From Gp13-AA77 sp035578005 (GTDB lineage: Bacteria > Acidobacteriota > Terriglobia > UBA7540): 64,000 bases of DNA. Positions 41,396 through 50,136 of the stretch are shown piece after piece (position 1 is the first letter of the stretch; every line of letters begins with the position of its first letter). Below the pieces are notes generated by a model, which did no database searches, was not told the origin of the DNA, and was given only the letters and a program-made list of their open reading frames with translations. A program made the translations under genes and the position numbers. Where the stretch lies: the NCBI GenBank assembly GCA_035578005.1, contig DATJYK010000181.1, positions 9,561 through 73,560 of the forward strand, read 5' to 3'.

Positions 41396-42385
41396 ATGGC
41401 TGCCATCGAAGTTGATCAAATCGAGAAGCGATTCGGCGATTTCACCGCCGTTGACCACATCAGCTTTCAGGTGGCGGAAGGGGAGATCTTCGGCTTGCTG
41501 GGTCCGAATGGCGCCGGCAAGTCTACCCTCATTCGGATGCTCACCACGTTGATTGAGCCAACCTCCGGCACGGCTCGCGTGAACGGCTTTGATGTTCGAC
41601 AGGACCCCAACGAGGTACGCAAGTCGATCGGCGTAATCCCGCAGGCCACCACTTCAGATCTCGATCTCAGTCTGGAGGAGAACCTGACAATCTTTGCCAA
41701 GCTCTACGGCGTGCCCCGCGAGCGCCGCAAGCATGCGATTCATGACTTGCTGCAGGCCGTTGACCTGACCGAGTGGGCGGATAAGCCGGTGAAGTTCTTG
41801 TCAGGCGGCATGCGGCGTCGCCTGGAAATCGCGCGGGGATTGGTGCATGAGCCGAAGGTCTTTTTCCTCGATGAACCCACCACTGGGCTCGATCCGGTAT
41901 CGCGGGTGGCGGTGTGGGAGATGCTCACACGCCTCAAGGGCCAGCGGGACCTGACGATCCTGATTACCACACATTACATGGACGAGGCTGACAAGCTCGC
42001 GGACCGCATCGCCATCGTGGATCATGGCAAGCTGGTAGCGCTTGATACGCCGTTCCGATTAAAAGCGTCGATCCCCGGCGAGAACATGCTGGAGGTGAGC
42101 TTCGCGGGAACGCCGCCCGATTGGCTCCAAACGCTGGAACAGTTGCCGGAGGTCGCCAGCGTCGCGTTGTATGATCACGTCTACCGCATCGCGTCACGGA
42201 ACGGGCCGCGAACAACGGTGGAGCTGGTGGAGGCCGCCCGCCGGCAAGGCGTCTCAGTAACCGCCCTCTCCGTCCAGTCGGCCACACTGGACGACGTTTT
42301 CATGCACTTCACCGGACGCCAGCTTCGCGACGAGCTGCAGGCTCCCTCAGTTGCCGATTCGCCGTTTATGATGAGACGGGGCTGA
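41396..42385 (+). CDS. ABC transporter ATPase, drug-export (DrrA/CcmA) type
   Basis: 329 residues from ATG 41396; the frame extends to 41306 through the repeat and that part is not coding. Walker A GLLGPNGAGKSTLIRML, signature FLSGGMRRRLEIARGLVH, Walker B FFLDEPTTGLDPVSR and the switch histidine in ITTHYMDEAD are all present. The C-terminal tail (from about residue 225) is typical of the DrrA group. It energises the permease encoded at 42896. Same operon as hlyD, with the S23-type gene inserted between it and its permease. Confidence 0.95.
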   Translation: MAAIEVDQIEKRFGDFTAVDHISFQVAEGEIFGLLGPNGAGKSTLIRMLTTLIEPTSGTARVNGFDVRQDPNEVRKSIGVIPQATTSDLDLSLEENLTIFAKLYGVPRERRKHAIHDLLQAVDLTEWADKPVKFLSGGMRRRLEIARGLVHEPKVFFLDEPTTGLDPVSRVAVWEMLTRLKGQRDLTILITTHYMDEADKLADRIAIVDHGKLVALDTPFRLKASIPGENMLEVSFAGTPPDWLQTLEQLPEVASVALYDHVYRIASRNGPRTTVELVEAARRQGVSVTALSVQSATLDDVFMHFTGRQLRDELQAPSVADSPFMMRRG

Positions 42386-42386
42386 C

Positions 42387-42895
42387 GGTTGTCGGTAGTC
42401 GGTTATCGGTTGTCGGTTTTCGCTGATCGGTTCGAAGTGGTCGGCTGCCGGAGGGAGTTTCATGGGTTCGAAAACGTATCGCGATCTCGAGCTCTGGCAA
42501 ACCGCGATGGATCTTGTCGTCGAGTGCTATCAAGCCGCCCGGCGCTTTCCGCGGTACGAAACGTTCGGGCTGTCGGGCCACTTCCGGAGAGCGGTTGTGT
42601 CGGTTCCTGCAAACATCGCTGAGGGTCACGGCCGCCAGCATCGCCCTGAGTTCATACCGCACCTCCACATCGCGTTGGGATCGCGCGCCGAAGTTGAGAC
42701 CCACGTACAGATAGCACAAAGGCTCGGTTACTTGGAACCAACTCATGCTGAGAAAGTCTTACCGCGCACCGGCGAGGTGGGACGGCTGCTAAACGGCATG
42801 CTGAGATACTTACGAAGCAAACCGTCTTCGGCAACTGGAAGCCTACGACGGCCCGCTGACAACCGACCACCGACCACCGACAACCGGAAACCGCT
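42387..42895. mobile_element. Possible mobile cassette: S23-type gene flanked by inverted GTTGTCGGT word repeats
   Basis: Left flank (42388-42420) is GGTTGTCGGTAGTCGGTTAT followed by CGGTTGTCGG. Right flank (42857-42893) is CTGACAACCGACCACCGACC followed by ACCGACAACCGG. The two are inverted copies of the same short word run and enclose exactly the four-helix-bundle gene, which interrupts the ABC ATPase-permease pair. No target duplication was identified. Mobility is inference. Confidence 0.4.
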
Positions 42896-42899
42896 ATGA
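42462..42899 (+). CDS. Four-helix-bundle protein of the S23 (23S rRNA intervening-sequence) family
   Basis: 145 residues. KTYRDLELWQTAMDLVVECY is the diagnostic start of the family, followed by FPRYETFGLSGHFRRAVVSV, PANIAEGHGRQHRPEFIPHL and the helix ALGSRAEVETHVQIAQRLGY. The last 25 residues are encoded by the right flanking repeat and are low-complexity (RRPADNRPPTTDNRKPL). GGAGGGAG precedes ATG 42462. The stop codon overlaps the ATG of the permease gene (ATGA). The family was first met as ORFs inside 23S rRNA intervening sequences and in mobile settings; its biochemical role is unknown. Confidence 0.9.
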   Translation: MGSKTYRDLELWQTAMDLVVECYQAARRFPRYETFGLSGHFRRAVVSVPANIAEGHGRQHRPEFIPHLHIALGSRAEVETHVQIAQRLGYLEPTHAEKVLPRTGEVGRLLNGMLRYLRSKPSSATGSLRRPADNRPPTTDNRKPL

Positions 42900-44008
42900 A
42901 CCGAATCTGGGCCCTCATCGAACGCGATCTTCGCCGCTTCCGGCGCAGCCCGGTGCTCATCGTGCTTTCGCTGATCTTTCCTTTCGTGCAGCTCGTGGTG
43001 CTGGGTTACGCTTTCGGGGGCAAGCTCAAGCATCTGAAGATCGGCGTTGTGGATCAGGATGGTCAGGGCGCGGCGGTGAACCTGCGGGAGCTGCTGAGCG
43101 CGATCACCGTCAACGCCGAAACCGTGATACCTTTTGAGTATTCGGACTTGGGACACGCTCTCACGGACTTGCACAATGGAAAACTGAACGGCGTCCTGAA
43201 TATCCCTCCTAACTTTTCCCGTGACATGTTGGAGCAGAAAGCCCCGCAAGTGGCGTTGGTGGAAGACAACACGGACCAGTTTGTGACGTCCACACTCGAG
43301 GGGACTCTCGGTGGGATGGTGGACGCCTATGACGCGAAGAATCCTCCTCCCCCCATCGCCACCCAGACCACGCTTTCGATTGTCGAAATCTATCCCTACG
43401 TGCCTTACATCCAGTATCTGCTGCCCGGCTCGATTGTGCTGTCGATTTTCATGATGGTCATGATCGGCGGCGGAATCATCTTCATCGACGACAAAGCGCG
43501 CGGCTTGCACGAAGGCTACTTGGTAACACCCATCAGCAAGTTTGAGCTGATCATGGGATTCAACCTGTCGGGTGCGATCAAAGCAGTTCTTGCCGGCTTC
43601 GTGCTGATGACCATCGGTTCGCTGATCGCAGGCATTCCTCAGCCCTTCGACCCGTTGCGCATGGTTCGAATGTTTATCATGATCGTGGCCACGTCGCTGG
43701 CCCTGGTGAGCATGATGTTCCTCCTCATGGTGCGGGTGAGTGATCCGCTGATTCCTCGCGCCATCTTCGGAGTTCTCAACACGCTGCTCTTTTTTCCCAG
43801 CGGCGCCGTCTATCCCATTCAAGCCTTTCCCGCCTGGATGCGCGCCATCTCAACCGTTGACCCCTTCAGTTTCGCGGTCCATGCCTTCAAGAGTCTGTTG
43901 CTCAAAAACACCGGCATGGTTGCGGTGTATGGCGACCTTGCATATTTGCTGGCATTCGCCGCCGTCGCCATGGCCGCAGCTACTGCGCTCTTTCGACGAA
44001 CGCTATGA
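42896..44008 (+). CDS. ABC-2 type transporter permease (drug exporter type)
   Basis: 370 residues. N-terminal membrane helix (VLIVLSLIFPFVQLVVLGYA), a large extracytoplasmic domain (residues about 45-165), then five helices, for example LPGSIVLSIFMMVMIGGGII, LVSMMFLLMVRVSDPL and LAYLLAFAAVAMAAATALF. DDKARGLHEGYLVTPISKFE lies between helices. Together with the ATPase upstream, and with HlyD, it forms an export pump; most related operons have two such permeases and this one has one. Its start overlaps the S23 gene, so translation may now be coupled to it. Confidence 0.92.
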   Translation: MNRIWALIERDLRRFRRSPVLIVLSLIFPFVQLVVLGYAFGGKLKHLKIGVVDQDGQGAAVNLRELLSAITVNAETVIPFEYSDLGHALTDLHNGKLNGVLNIPPNFSRDMLEQKAPQVALVEDNTDQFVTSTLEGTLGGMVDAYDAKNPPPPIATQTTLSIVEIYPYVPYIQYLLPGSIVLSIFMMVMIGGGIIFIDDKARGLHEGYLVTPISKFELIMGFNLSGAIKAVLAGFVLMTIGSLIAGIPQPFDPLRMVRMFIMIVATSLALVSMMFLLMVRVSDPLIPRAIFGVLNTLLFFPSGAVYPIQAFPAWMRAISTVDPFSFAVHAFKSLLLKNTGMVAVYGDLAYLLAFAAVAMAAATALFRRTL

Positions 44009-44080
44009 CAAGCGTTTAAGCCGCACTCCAAGCCGCTTCGCGCATCTTTGGCCGCTAATGAATGATTCCACGAACGATTA

Positions 44081-44944
44081 CTATTTGACGCGCAGGAAAT
44101 CTCTGATTTTCTCGAAGTCCTCGCGCAGGATTCTCTCTTCGCGCGGGTTGCGGAGGATGTAGGCGGGATGCACCGTTGCGAGTGCCTTTGCGCCACCGAA
44201 GTCATAGAAGCGGCCACGTAGTTTCAGGATGCCGTCTTTCAAACCGAGCACGGTCTTGACGGCAGGCGCGCCCAGGCAGCACACAAGGCGCGGCCGGATA
44301 GCTTCGATTTGCCGGAAGAGAAAAGGCGAGCACGCGTCCACCTCGTCGCGCTCCGGCGTGCGGTTGCCAGGAGGACGGCACTTGACGACGTTACAGATGT
44401 AAACGTCCTCCCGACGAATGCTGACGAATTGCAACATGCGATTGAGCAACTGACCCGCGCGACCTACGAATGGCAAGCCCTGCTCATCTTCGTCGGCGCC
44501 GGGACCTTCACCGACAAAGACCAGTTCCGCATGAGGATCCCCTTGCCCGAAGACGATGTGCTTCCGTCCCGCCGCAAGCTTGCAACGCTGACAGTCGCCG
44601 AGATCGGTACGAATCTCCTCCAAGGTCTCTTGCTCTGGGCGACGGGGCGACTCAGACTCGAATAGATTGAGTGACCGCGCCGCCGTCGGTGGCCGGACAG
44701 GCGCGGCGGCCGGGGTGTCCTCGATCCGAGTCACAGTTGCAGCGGTGGTGATTGGGAAGACGCTGGTGCCGACAGTTTGAGTCAAGGCTTCGGGCTGCGC
44801 CTCTGGCGGCTCCTCCGTTGCGCGCGCAGGTAGCAAGTCAAACCTCTGGCCTTCTCGAGACTGAAGAAGAAACTCGTCGATGCCGAGGTCCTGGTAAAAC
44901 TCCAGCCAAGCAGTGATCTCTTCTTTCAGGCGGTCGGGAATCAT
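44081..44944 (-). CDS. Family-4 uracil-DNA glycosylase
   Basis: About 287 residues from the ATG at 44944 (the frame reaches 44980 inside a repeat). After about 115 variable residues the catalytic domain shows cysteines of the 4Fe-4S cluster (GDCQRCKLAAGRKHIVFGQG and later VVKCRPPGNRTPERDEVDAC), the catalytic motif VGEGPGADEDEQGLPFVGRA and the end motif ATVHPAYILRNP. It removes uracil from DNA after cytosine deamination. Downstream of coaBC on the same strand, 110 bases away. Confidence 0.94.
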   Translation of the reverse strand: MIPDRLKEEITAWLEFYQDLGIDEFLLQSREGQRFDLLPARATEEPPEAQPEALTQTVGTSVFPITTAATVTRIEDTPAAAPVRPPTAARSLNLFESESPRRPEQETLEEIRTDLGDCQRCKLAAGRKHIVFGQGDPHAELVFVGEGPGADEDEQGLPFVGRAGQLLNRMLQFVSIRREDVYICNVVKCRPPGNRTPERDEVDACSPFLFRQIEAIRPRLVCCLGAPAVKTVLGLKDGILKLRGRFYDFGGAKALATVHPAYILRNPREERILREDFEKIRDFLRVK

Positions 44945-44949
44945 TGTGG

Positions 44950-45069
44950 GGCAGTGGTTAGTGGTGCGTTGACTCTTCACTCCCGCAATTGCATTCTCTT
45001 TGGGTCAGCAGTCCTTGAATACTTCACTCTCGTTCTGGGACTGGCACTGACCACTAAACACCAGCCACT
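44950..45069. repeat. Word-repeat hairpin (word AGTGGT) overlapping the end of coaBC
   Basis: Left arm GGCAGTGGTTAGTGGTGCG, right arm GGCACTGACCACTAAACACC followed by AGCCACTACC. The right arm contains the stop codon and last few codons of coaBC, so the reading frame ends inside the repeat. The gap between the udg and coaBC genes is this element. Confidence 0.6.
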
Positions 45070-46268
45070 ACCTTTCGAAGCGCTACCACCTCATCCAAAA
45101 TGCGGCCGGCCACGTCCAGCTTGGACATGCGCTCCAGCGGCAGAACATGCCCACCCGGGAAGACGAGCGTGACGATGTTGGTGTCCACGTCGAAGCCGGC
45201 CCCTTCCTGTGTCACATCGTTGGCCACAATCAAGTCGAGGTTCTTCGACACCACCTTGGCTCGCGCATTCTCCACGAGGTGGTCCGTCTCGGCGGCGAAG
45301 CCAACCACAAGCCGACCAGGCTGCCGGCGGCGGGCGACTTCACCCACGATATCCTCGGTGGGTTCAAGTTCCAGCGTACGCGAGCCCGCGTTACGCTTGA
45401 TCTTGCCAGGTTCCACGGTAGAGGCTCGAAAATCTGCAACAGCCGCCGTCATGATGACAATCGTGGCTTCAGCAAGATGATCGTGGACTGCGTCGGCCAT
45501 GTCTTGGGCGGTACGCACCCTGCGAAGAGTTACCCCCGAAGGCGGTTCGAGGTGGGTTGGCCCACTGATCAGGATGACCTCGGCGCCGCGGCGCCGCGCA
45601 GCCTCCGCAACGGCGTAGCCCATCTTCCCCGAAGAGCGATTACTGATGTAGCGAATCGCGTCGATAGGTTCTTCGGTGGGTCCCGCCGTGACCAATAGCG
45701 TCTCACCTTTAAAGTCGTCGGCCAGACCGAGAGTAGCAGCCACCGCTGCCACAATGGACTCGAGCGCGGCCAGGCGGCCAGCGCCCACCATCCCGCAGGC
45801 GAGGTAGCCTTCCTCGGGCTCGACGATCTTAACACCGCGCCCGCGCAGCACCGCCAGGTTCTCCTGAGTGGCGGCGTTCTCCCACATGTTCACGTTCATG
45901 GCGGGTGCAACCAGCAAGGGCACTCTGGTGGCCAGCACCAGCGTGGTGAGGAAATCATCGGCGAGGCCGTGCGCGATTTTGGCCAGCACGTCCGCCGTAG
46001 CGGGAGCGATCAGAAGGGCGTCAATCGACTGCGCCACCGCGATGTGCTCAATGGCGCTTTCCAGGTTGGCCTCGCCCGCGGCCTCACCGAAAGCTTCGGT
46101 GATCACCTTGCGTCCGGAAAGAGCGGCAAAGGTGAGCGGCGAGACGAACTGCCGCGCCGCCGCGGTCATCACCACTTGCACGTCAAGGCCGCGTTCCTGG
46201 AAAAGACGCACCAGTTCGCACGCCTTATACGCTGCGATCCCGCCCGAGACTCCGAGCGCTAGGCGCAT
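45054..46268 (-). CDS. coaBC: Bifunctional phosphopantothenoylcysteine decarboxylase/phosphopantothenate-cysteine ligase CoaBC
   Basis: About 404 residues from the ATG at 46268, giving the standard start MRLALGVSGGIAAYKACELV; frames to 46367 are too long. The N-terminal flavoprotein half (decarboxylase) carries NVNMWENAATQENLAVLRGR with PAMNVNMW; the C-terminal ligase half (from about residue 185) shows VTAGPTEEPIDAIRYISNRSSG and GKMGYAVAEAARRRGAEV. The two halves catalyse successive steps of coenzyme A synthesis. Part of the widespread yicC-gmk-rpoZ-coaBC cluster. Its last residues come from a repeat. Confidence 0.96.
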   Translation of the reverse strand: MRLALGVSGGIAAYKACELVRLFQERGLDVQVVMTAAARQFVSPLTFAALSGRKVITEAFGEAAGEANLESAIEHIAVAQSIDALLIAPATADVLAKIAHGLADDFLTTLVLATRVPLLVAPAMNVNMWENAATQENLAVLRGRGVKIVEPEEGYLACGMVGAGRLAALESIVAAVAATLGLADDFKGETLLVTAGPTEEPIDAIRYISNRSSGKMGYAVAEAARRRGAEVILISGPTHLEPPSGVTLRRVRTAQDMADAVHDHLAEATIVIMTAAVADFRASTVEPGKIKRNAGSRTLELEPTEDIVGEVARRRQPGRLVVGFAAETDHLVENARAKVVSKNLDLIVANDVTQEGAGFDVDTNIVTLVFPGGHVLPLERMSKLDVAGRILDEVVALRKVVAGV

Positions 46269-46284
46269 GGTGCATGCTCTTTCG

Positions 46285-46497
46285 TTAACTTTCGCTCGGT
46301 TCCTTGCCATCCGAGCCGGCGTCTGGCTTGAGGTTCTCAAAGGGCACCAGGTTCGCCGAAACCTCAAGCTGGGCTACCCTGGTGGGCCGTGTAGTAGTGG
46401 TCTGGATCAGAGGGCGCGCTCCGGCCTGAAGCTGCCGCGCCCGCTTGGCAGCGAGCAGAATAAAACGATACTTGCTGTCAGCTTGAGACGAATCCAT
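46285..46497 (-). CDS. rpoZ: RNA polymerase omega subunit
   Basis: 70 residues from ATG 46497. SKYRFILLAAKRARQLQAGA is the omega core (usually S-K-[FY]-x-x-V-x-x-A-A-x-R-A-R-Q-L), followed by RPTRVAQLEVSANLVPFENL. Omega helps assemble the polymerase. It overlaps gmk by 20 bases in another frame and precedes coaBC by 16, the usual order in this cluster. The tail (KPDAGSDGKEPSES) is acidic and non-conserved. Confidence 0.9.
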   Translation of the reverse strand: MDSSQADSKYRFILLAAKRARQLQAGARPLIQTTTTRPTRVAQLEVSANLVPFENLKPDAGSDGKEPSES

Positions 46498-47149
46498 TCT
46501 TCGTTTTTCCTCCAAAAGTCTTGACGATCTCTCGCGCCCGGTCCTGCTGGATCACCCGCCGGGACCGCGCCGCCGTCACCACGGCTCTCAACGAGCGGTC
46601 CGCCGCGGCAATTTTGTCATTCACAATCAAAAAGTCGTACTCGCGCCAGTGGCGAATCTCACGTCGGGCGTTGGCCAGCCGCCGCTCGGTTTCCGCCGCG
46701 GGGGCCGCCGTACCTGATTCCCTGCGCCGCAACCGGCGCTCCAACTCCTCGAAAGACGGCGGCAACAAGAAGATGCTCACCGCCTCGGGCAACTGGCGCC
46801 GCACCTGGCGATGCCCTTGCACGTCAATATCAAGCAGGACGTCCTCCCCCGACGTCTGAGCCTGGCGAAGCGACTTCCACGACGTGCCATAGAGCTTACC
46901 GTGAACTTCAGCCCACTCCACAAACTCGCCGCGCCCGACCATTCGCTGAAACACCGGCCGTGAAACGAAAAAATACTCACGGCCGTTTCTTTCACCCGGA
47001 CGCGGCGGGCGTGTGGTGTGGGAGACCGAGAAACGCAGCCCCGGCAGCGAACGAAGCAATCGCTTGATAAACGTTGTCTTGCCGGCTCCGGAGGGCGCCG
47101 AGATCACGATGACGCTCCCCGCTGGAGAGCCTGTTTTTAAGCGAGACAA
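46478..47149 (-). CDS. gmk: Guanylate kinase
   Basis: 223 residues. P-loop VISAPSGAGKTTFIKRLL near residues 15-32, then SVSHTTRPPRPGERNGREYF (GMP-binding region), FVEWAEVHGKLYGTSW, and DIDVQGHRQVRRQLPEAVSI. It phosphorylates GMP to GDP. The C-terminus (about 15 residues after VKTFGG) is slightly longer than usual and overlaps rpoZ. Confidence 0.96.
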   Translation of the reverse strand: MSRLKTGSPAGSVIVISAPSGAGKTTFIKRLLRSLPGLRFSVSHTTRPPRPGERNGREYFFVSRPVFQRMVGRGEFVEWAEVHGKLYGTSWKSLRQAQTSGEDVLLDIDVQGHRQVRRQLPEAVSIFLLPPSFEELERRLRRRESGTAAPAAETERRLANARREIRHWREYDFLIVNDKIAAADRSLRAVVTAARSRRVIQQDRAREIVKTFGGKTKNGFVSS

Positions 47150-47178
47150 TATCGCAACTCGGTATCGCTACTCGTTCC

Positions 47179-48099
47179 CTACTCGATATTTTGAGCCTGC
47201 TCGCGGAGTTTTTCAACTTCAGTTTTAATGTCGATCGCCTGGCGACCGATCTCGCGCCCCGCCTCCGGCACGTCATTCGTCTTGGAGAGAATCGTATTGG
47301 CCTCGCGATTCATCTCCTGCAGCAGGAAGTCGAGCTTCTTACCCACCTCGGAACTCTCGCGGAGCAGCGCCGCAGCTTGCCCCAAATGACTTTCCAGCCG
47401 GGTCAGTTCTTCGGCGATATCGGAGCGGGAAACCAGATAAAGTACCTCTTGCGCCAGGCGTCCCTGGTCGATCATGGCTGCGGAAGCCTGGTAGCCTGGC
47501 TCGTTGCCGACAAGGTCCTGAAGGCGGGTTTCAAGCCGGCGGCGATAGAGATCCTGCGCGCTTCCCGCCAGGCCCGCCACGCCTTCGGAGAGCGTTTTCA
47601 CGCGCTCCAGCCTCGATTGGATGTCACGCTCCAGGGCTTCACCTTCAGCCACTCGCATGGCCTCGTGCTCCGCGAGCGCCTGCTCCAAAAGGCGATCGAG
47701 AACGGTGCGCACACGTTCCCTCATCTCTTCGGGCAGCTCGCCGTCCGGGGACGCAACCATTCCAGGGATGCGCAGCAGCGCCACAGGATCGGGAGGAGCC
47801 AACACTCCGAACTGCGTTCGAATTCCATCGCACGCCGCCACGTAGCCCTCCAGCAACTGACGGTTCAGTTGGAGTTGTTGGGCCCCCAGGCGATCGAAGT
47901 TGACCGTTACTTCGACGTGCCCACGCGCCACGCGTTCCTTCACCATCCGCCGGACGGCGGGCTCGAACGCCTCCAGGGCCGCGGGCAGGCGGAGCTGCAA
48001 GTCCAGGAACCGATGGTTGGTGCTCTTGATGCTCAGCGTGAGGGAGAACGCGGGCTCTTCGGTGCGTCCGCTGCTGTAACCGGTCATGCTACGGATCAT
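47179..48099 (-). CDS. yicC: YicC-family endoribonuclease
   Basis: 306 residues from ATG 48099, with the family start MIRSMTGYSSGRTEEPAF; a longer frame to 48150 is unlikely. SIKSTNHRFLDLQLRLPAALEAF and the C-terminal DIAEELTRLESHLGQAAALL and GKKLDFLLQEMNREANTILSKTND are the conserved blocks. YicC proteins have been shown to cut RNA in E. coli, affecting the small RNA RyhB; here the target is unknown. It is the first gene of the gmk-rpoZ-coaBC unit. Confidence 0.94.
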   Translation of the reverse strand: MIRSMTGYSSGRTEEPAFSLTLSIKSTNHRFLDLQLRLPAALEAFEPAVRRMVKERVARGHVEVTVNFDRLGAQQLQLNRQLLEGYVAACDGIRTQFGVLAPPDPVALLRIPGMVASPDGELPEEMRERVRTVLDRLLEQALAEHEAMRVAEGEALERDIQSRLERVKTLSEGVAGLAGSAQDLYRRRLETRLQDLVGNEPGYQASAAMIDQGRLAQEVLYLVSRSDIAEELTRLESHLGQAAALLRESSEVGKKLDFLLQEMNREANTILSKTNDVPEAGREIGRQAIDIKTEVEKLREQAQNIE

Positions 48100-48359
48100 A
48101 TTCTTACCGCCTCGTAAACCATTCCAACATTTCCTGGAAGTACCGGGCAATCAGAAGCTTTTCGTGCAGTGAGAGGTCACGGAGCAAGCTGTTACCGCGT
48201 GGCTGCGTTTTGCGAAAAGCAGATGAAAGTATACCACGGTGCCATCGGAAGACGGCGGACGGATTCGCAGACTGAGGGCTTGTGCGGCACCGGCGCCTCG
48301 CGACCTGGCGCAGGAGGCGCGCGGACCTCGCCCGGGGGCGAGCGGCGCGTCGTTGCAGC

Positions 48360-48605
48360 CTAGGCTAGCTCCGCGATCTGACCGTCGAGATGTTTGAGGG
48401 CGGCTTCCAGCATCTCACGGTGCCGGTCGTGCGTGGCAACGGCCAGGTCCCGCTGGACTTTCGTCCGAGCGAGTTCCAGGCTTTGCCGTTCCCGCTGCCG
48501 GGCAAGTTGCTCGGCCGTGGGACGCACGCCAGACGCCTTGGCCGGCGCCGCGGCGGCGGCTTCCATTTGCGACTCCACAGATTTGCTTTCCCAACCTCGC
48601 GCCAT
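48360..48605 (-). CDS. Small conserved-looking protein of unknown function
   Basis: 81 residues from the ATG at 48605 (MARGWESKSVESQ). Similar openings occur in small acidobacterial proteins known to me only as hypothetical. The rest is one long amphipathic helix pair rich in Arg, Glu and Ala (AEQLARQRERQSLELARTKV and HREMLEAALKHLDGQIAEL), suggesting a coiled coil. No membrane segment. It is divergent from the MFS transporter gene, 122 bases away. Function unknown. Confidence 0.65.
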   Translation of the reverse strand: MARGWESKSVESQMEAAAAAPAKASGVRPTAEQLARQRERQSLELARTKVQRDLAVATHDRHREMLEAALKHLDGQIAELA

Positions 48606-48727
48606 AGCTGTTGTCTGCCGTAGAATACCTGATCCAGGCCCGGCGCGGCCGGCCCGGAAGTCTGTCACCGGAACCGCAGGGAATGCGATCCCGCGCCCTT
48701 CTTTGCATTCCTTCCATGGATTGAGGT

Positions 48728-50044
48728 ATGAAATCGAACCCCGCTCGATTGGGCCGCCCCGGCCGCATCCGCTGGCTCTTGGTGGTCGCCATCGCCATCG
48801 TGGGCGCCATCAGCTTTCTTGACCGCGTGAACATCTCCGTGGCCGGCGCCCTGATCGCGCGTCAGTTCCGGCTGGACGATCCGCAGCTCGGCCTGGTGTT
48901 TGGGGGATTCCCCCTGGGCTATATGCTGTTTCAGATCCCGGGCGGCTGGCTCGCGGACCGCTTCGGACCGCGCCGCATGCTGGCCTTCGGAGCCTTGTGG
49001 GCGGCGGCCTTCACCAGCCTCACAGCCTCGGTTCCCTCCACCATTCCACACGCGCTCGCGGTCCTGTGGAGCGTGCGTTTCCTCTTGGGAATTGGCGAAG
49101 CGGTGATCTATCCCGCGGCGAACCGGTGGCAGGCGAGTTGGGTTCCTTCTCGCGAGCGCGGCCTGGCCAACGGGATTATCTTTGCCGGCGTCGGCACCGG
49201 CGCCGCTTTCGCTCCCCCGCTTATCACCGCCATCATGCTTCGCGCCGGATGGGAGGCTTCGTTTCACGTCTGCGCGCTGCTGGGTCTCGGGAGCGGCCTC
49301 GCCTGGTTGTGGCTCGCTCGCAACCGGCCGCAAGAACACCCTCGCGTGCGCGTACTGGAGCTGGACCTGATCGAGCAGGGGATTCCGCAGGCCAAGGGTA
49401 CAGGTGGCGCCAGGCTGCCCTGGCGCGTGATCCTCACCAGCAAGAACGTATGGAGCCTGACGTTCAGCTACTTTTGCTTCGGCTACACGGCCTTCATTTT
49501 CTTTAGCTGGTTCTTTATTTATCTTACTCGCGAACGCGGCCTCAACTTGAAGGCCGGGGCCTTCTACGCGGCGCTGCCTCTGGTGGCCATGGCGGTGGGC
49601 TCGTCTGGCGGGGGCTTCGTGGCTGACGTGATCTCGCGACGCGCGGGCCGCTGGTGGGGACGGTGTGGTGTCGGCTTTCTGGGACTCGCGCTGGCCGCGA
49701 TTTTCGTAGCGCTCGGTTCCACCGTGCATGCGGCCAGCAGCGCTGCACTGGTGCTGGCCGGAGGGGCCGGCGCGCTCTATCTCGCGCAAAGTTCCTATTG
49801 GGCCGTTTCGGCAGACCTGGGCGGAAGTTCCTCGGGGACGCTCTCGGGCCTGATGAATATGGGGGCGCAACTGGGAGGAGCCGTCACGGCGCAGTTTACG
49901 CCCATAATTGCCGGACGGTTGGGCTGGCAGGCATCGTTCATCGTGGCCGCCATCCTGTGCGCCCTGGGGGCCGTCACGTGGCTGGCCGTCCGTCCTGACC
50001 GCGCCTTGGTTAGGGTTCCCTCTCACGTTCAACGTTCGAACTGA
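48728..50044 (+). CDS. MFS transporter, anion:cation symporter type
   Basis: 438 residues and about 12 membrane helices. MFS motif between helices 2 and 3 GGWLADRFGPRRMLAFGALW, first helix LLVVAIAIVGAISFLDRVNI and GVGTGAAFAPPLITAIML. This resembles the hexuronate/glucarate/phthalate group (ExuT, GudP), which take up organic acids with protons; the substrate is unknown. ATG 48728 with TTGAGG-like upstream; a monocistronic gene followed by a repeat. Confidence 0.92.
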   Translation: MKSNPARLGRPGRIRWLLVVAIAIVGAISFLDRVNISVAGALIARQFRLDDPQLGLVFGGFPLGYMLFQIPGGWLADRFGPRRMLAFGALWAAAFTSLTASVPSTIPHALAVLWSVRFLLGIGEAVIYPAANRWQASWVPSRERGLANGIIFAGVGTGAAFAPPLITAIMLRAGWEASFHVCALLGLGSGLAWLWLARNRPQEHPRVRVLELDLIEQGIPQAKGTGGARLPWRVILTSKNVWSLTFSYFCFGYTAFIFFSWFFIYLTRERGLNLKAGAFYAALPLVAMAVGSSGGGFVADVISRRAGRWWGRCGVGFLGLALAAIFVALGSTVHAASSAALVLAGGAGALYLAQSSYWAVSADLGGSSSGTLSGLMNMGAQLGGAVTAQFTPIIAGRLGWQASFIVAAILCALGAVTWLAVRPDRALVRVPSHVQRSN

Positions 50045-50055
50045 TGCAACTGCTC

Positions 50056-50108
50056 AATGCGAGATTTCTCACGGCGCCGGAAGGCACGGCGGCGCTCGAA
50101 ATGACAGT
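50056..50108. repeat. Partial inverted repeat of the TCGAAATGACAG class
   Basis: AATGCGAGATTTCTCACGGC and GGCACGGCGGCGCTCGAAAT, followed by GACAG. Matches one half of the repeat at 15256-15344 in reverse. Confidence 0.6.
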
Positions 50109-50136
50109 ACTCCGAAAAGTCGTACGTTCTCCTAAC

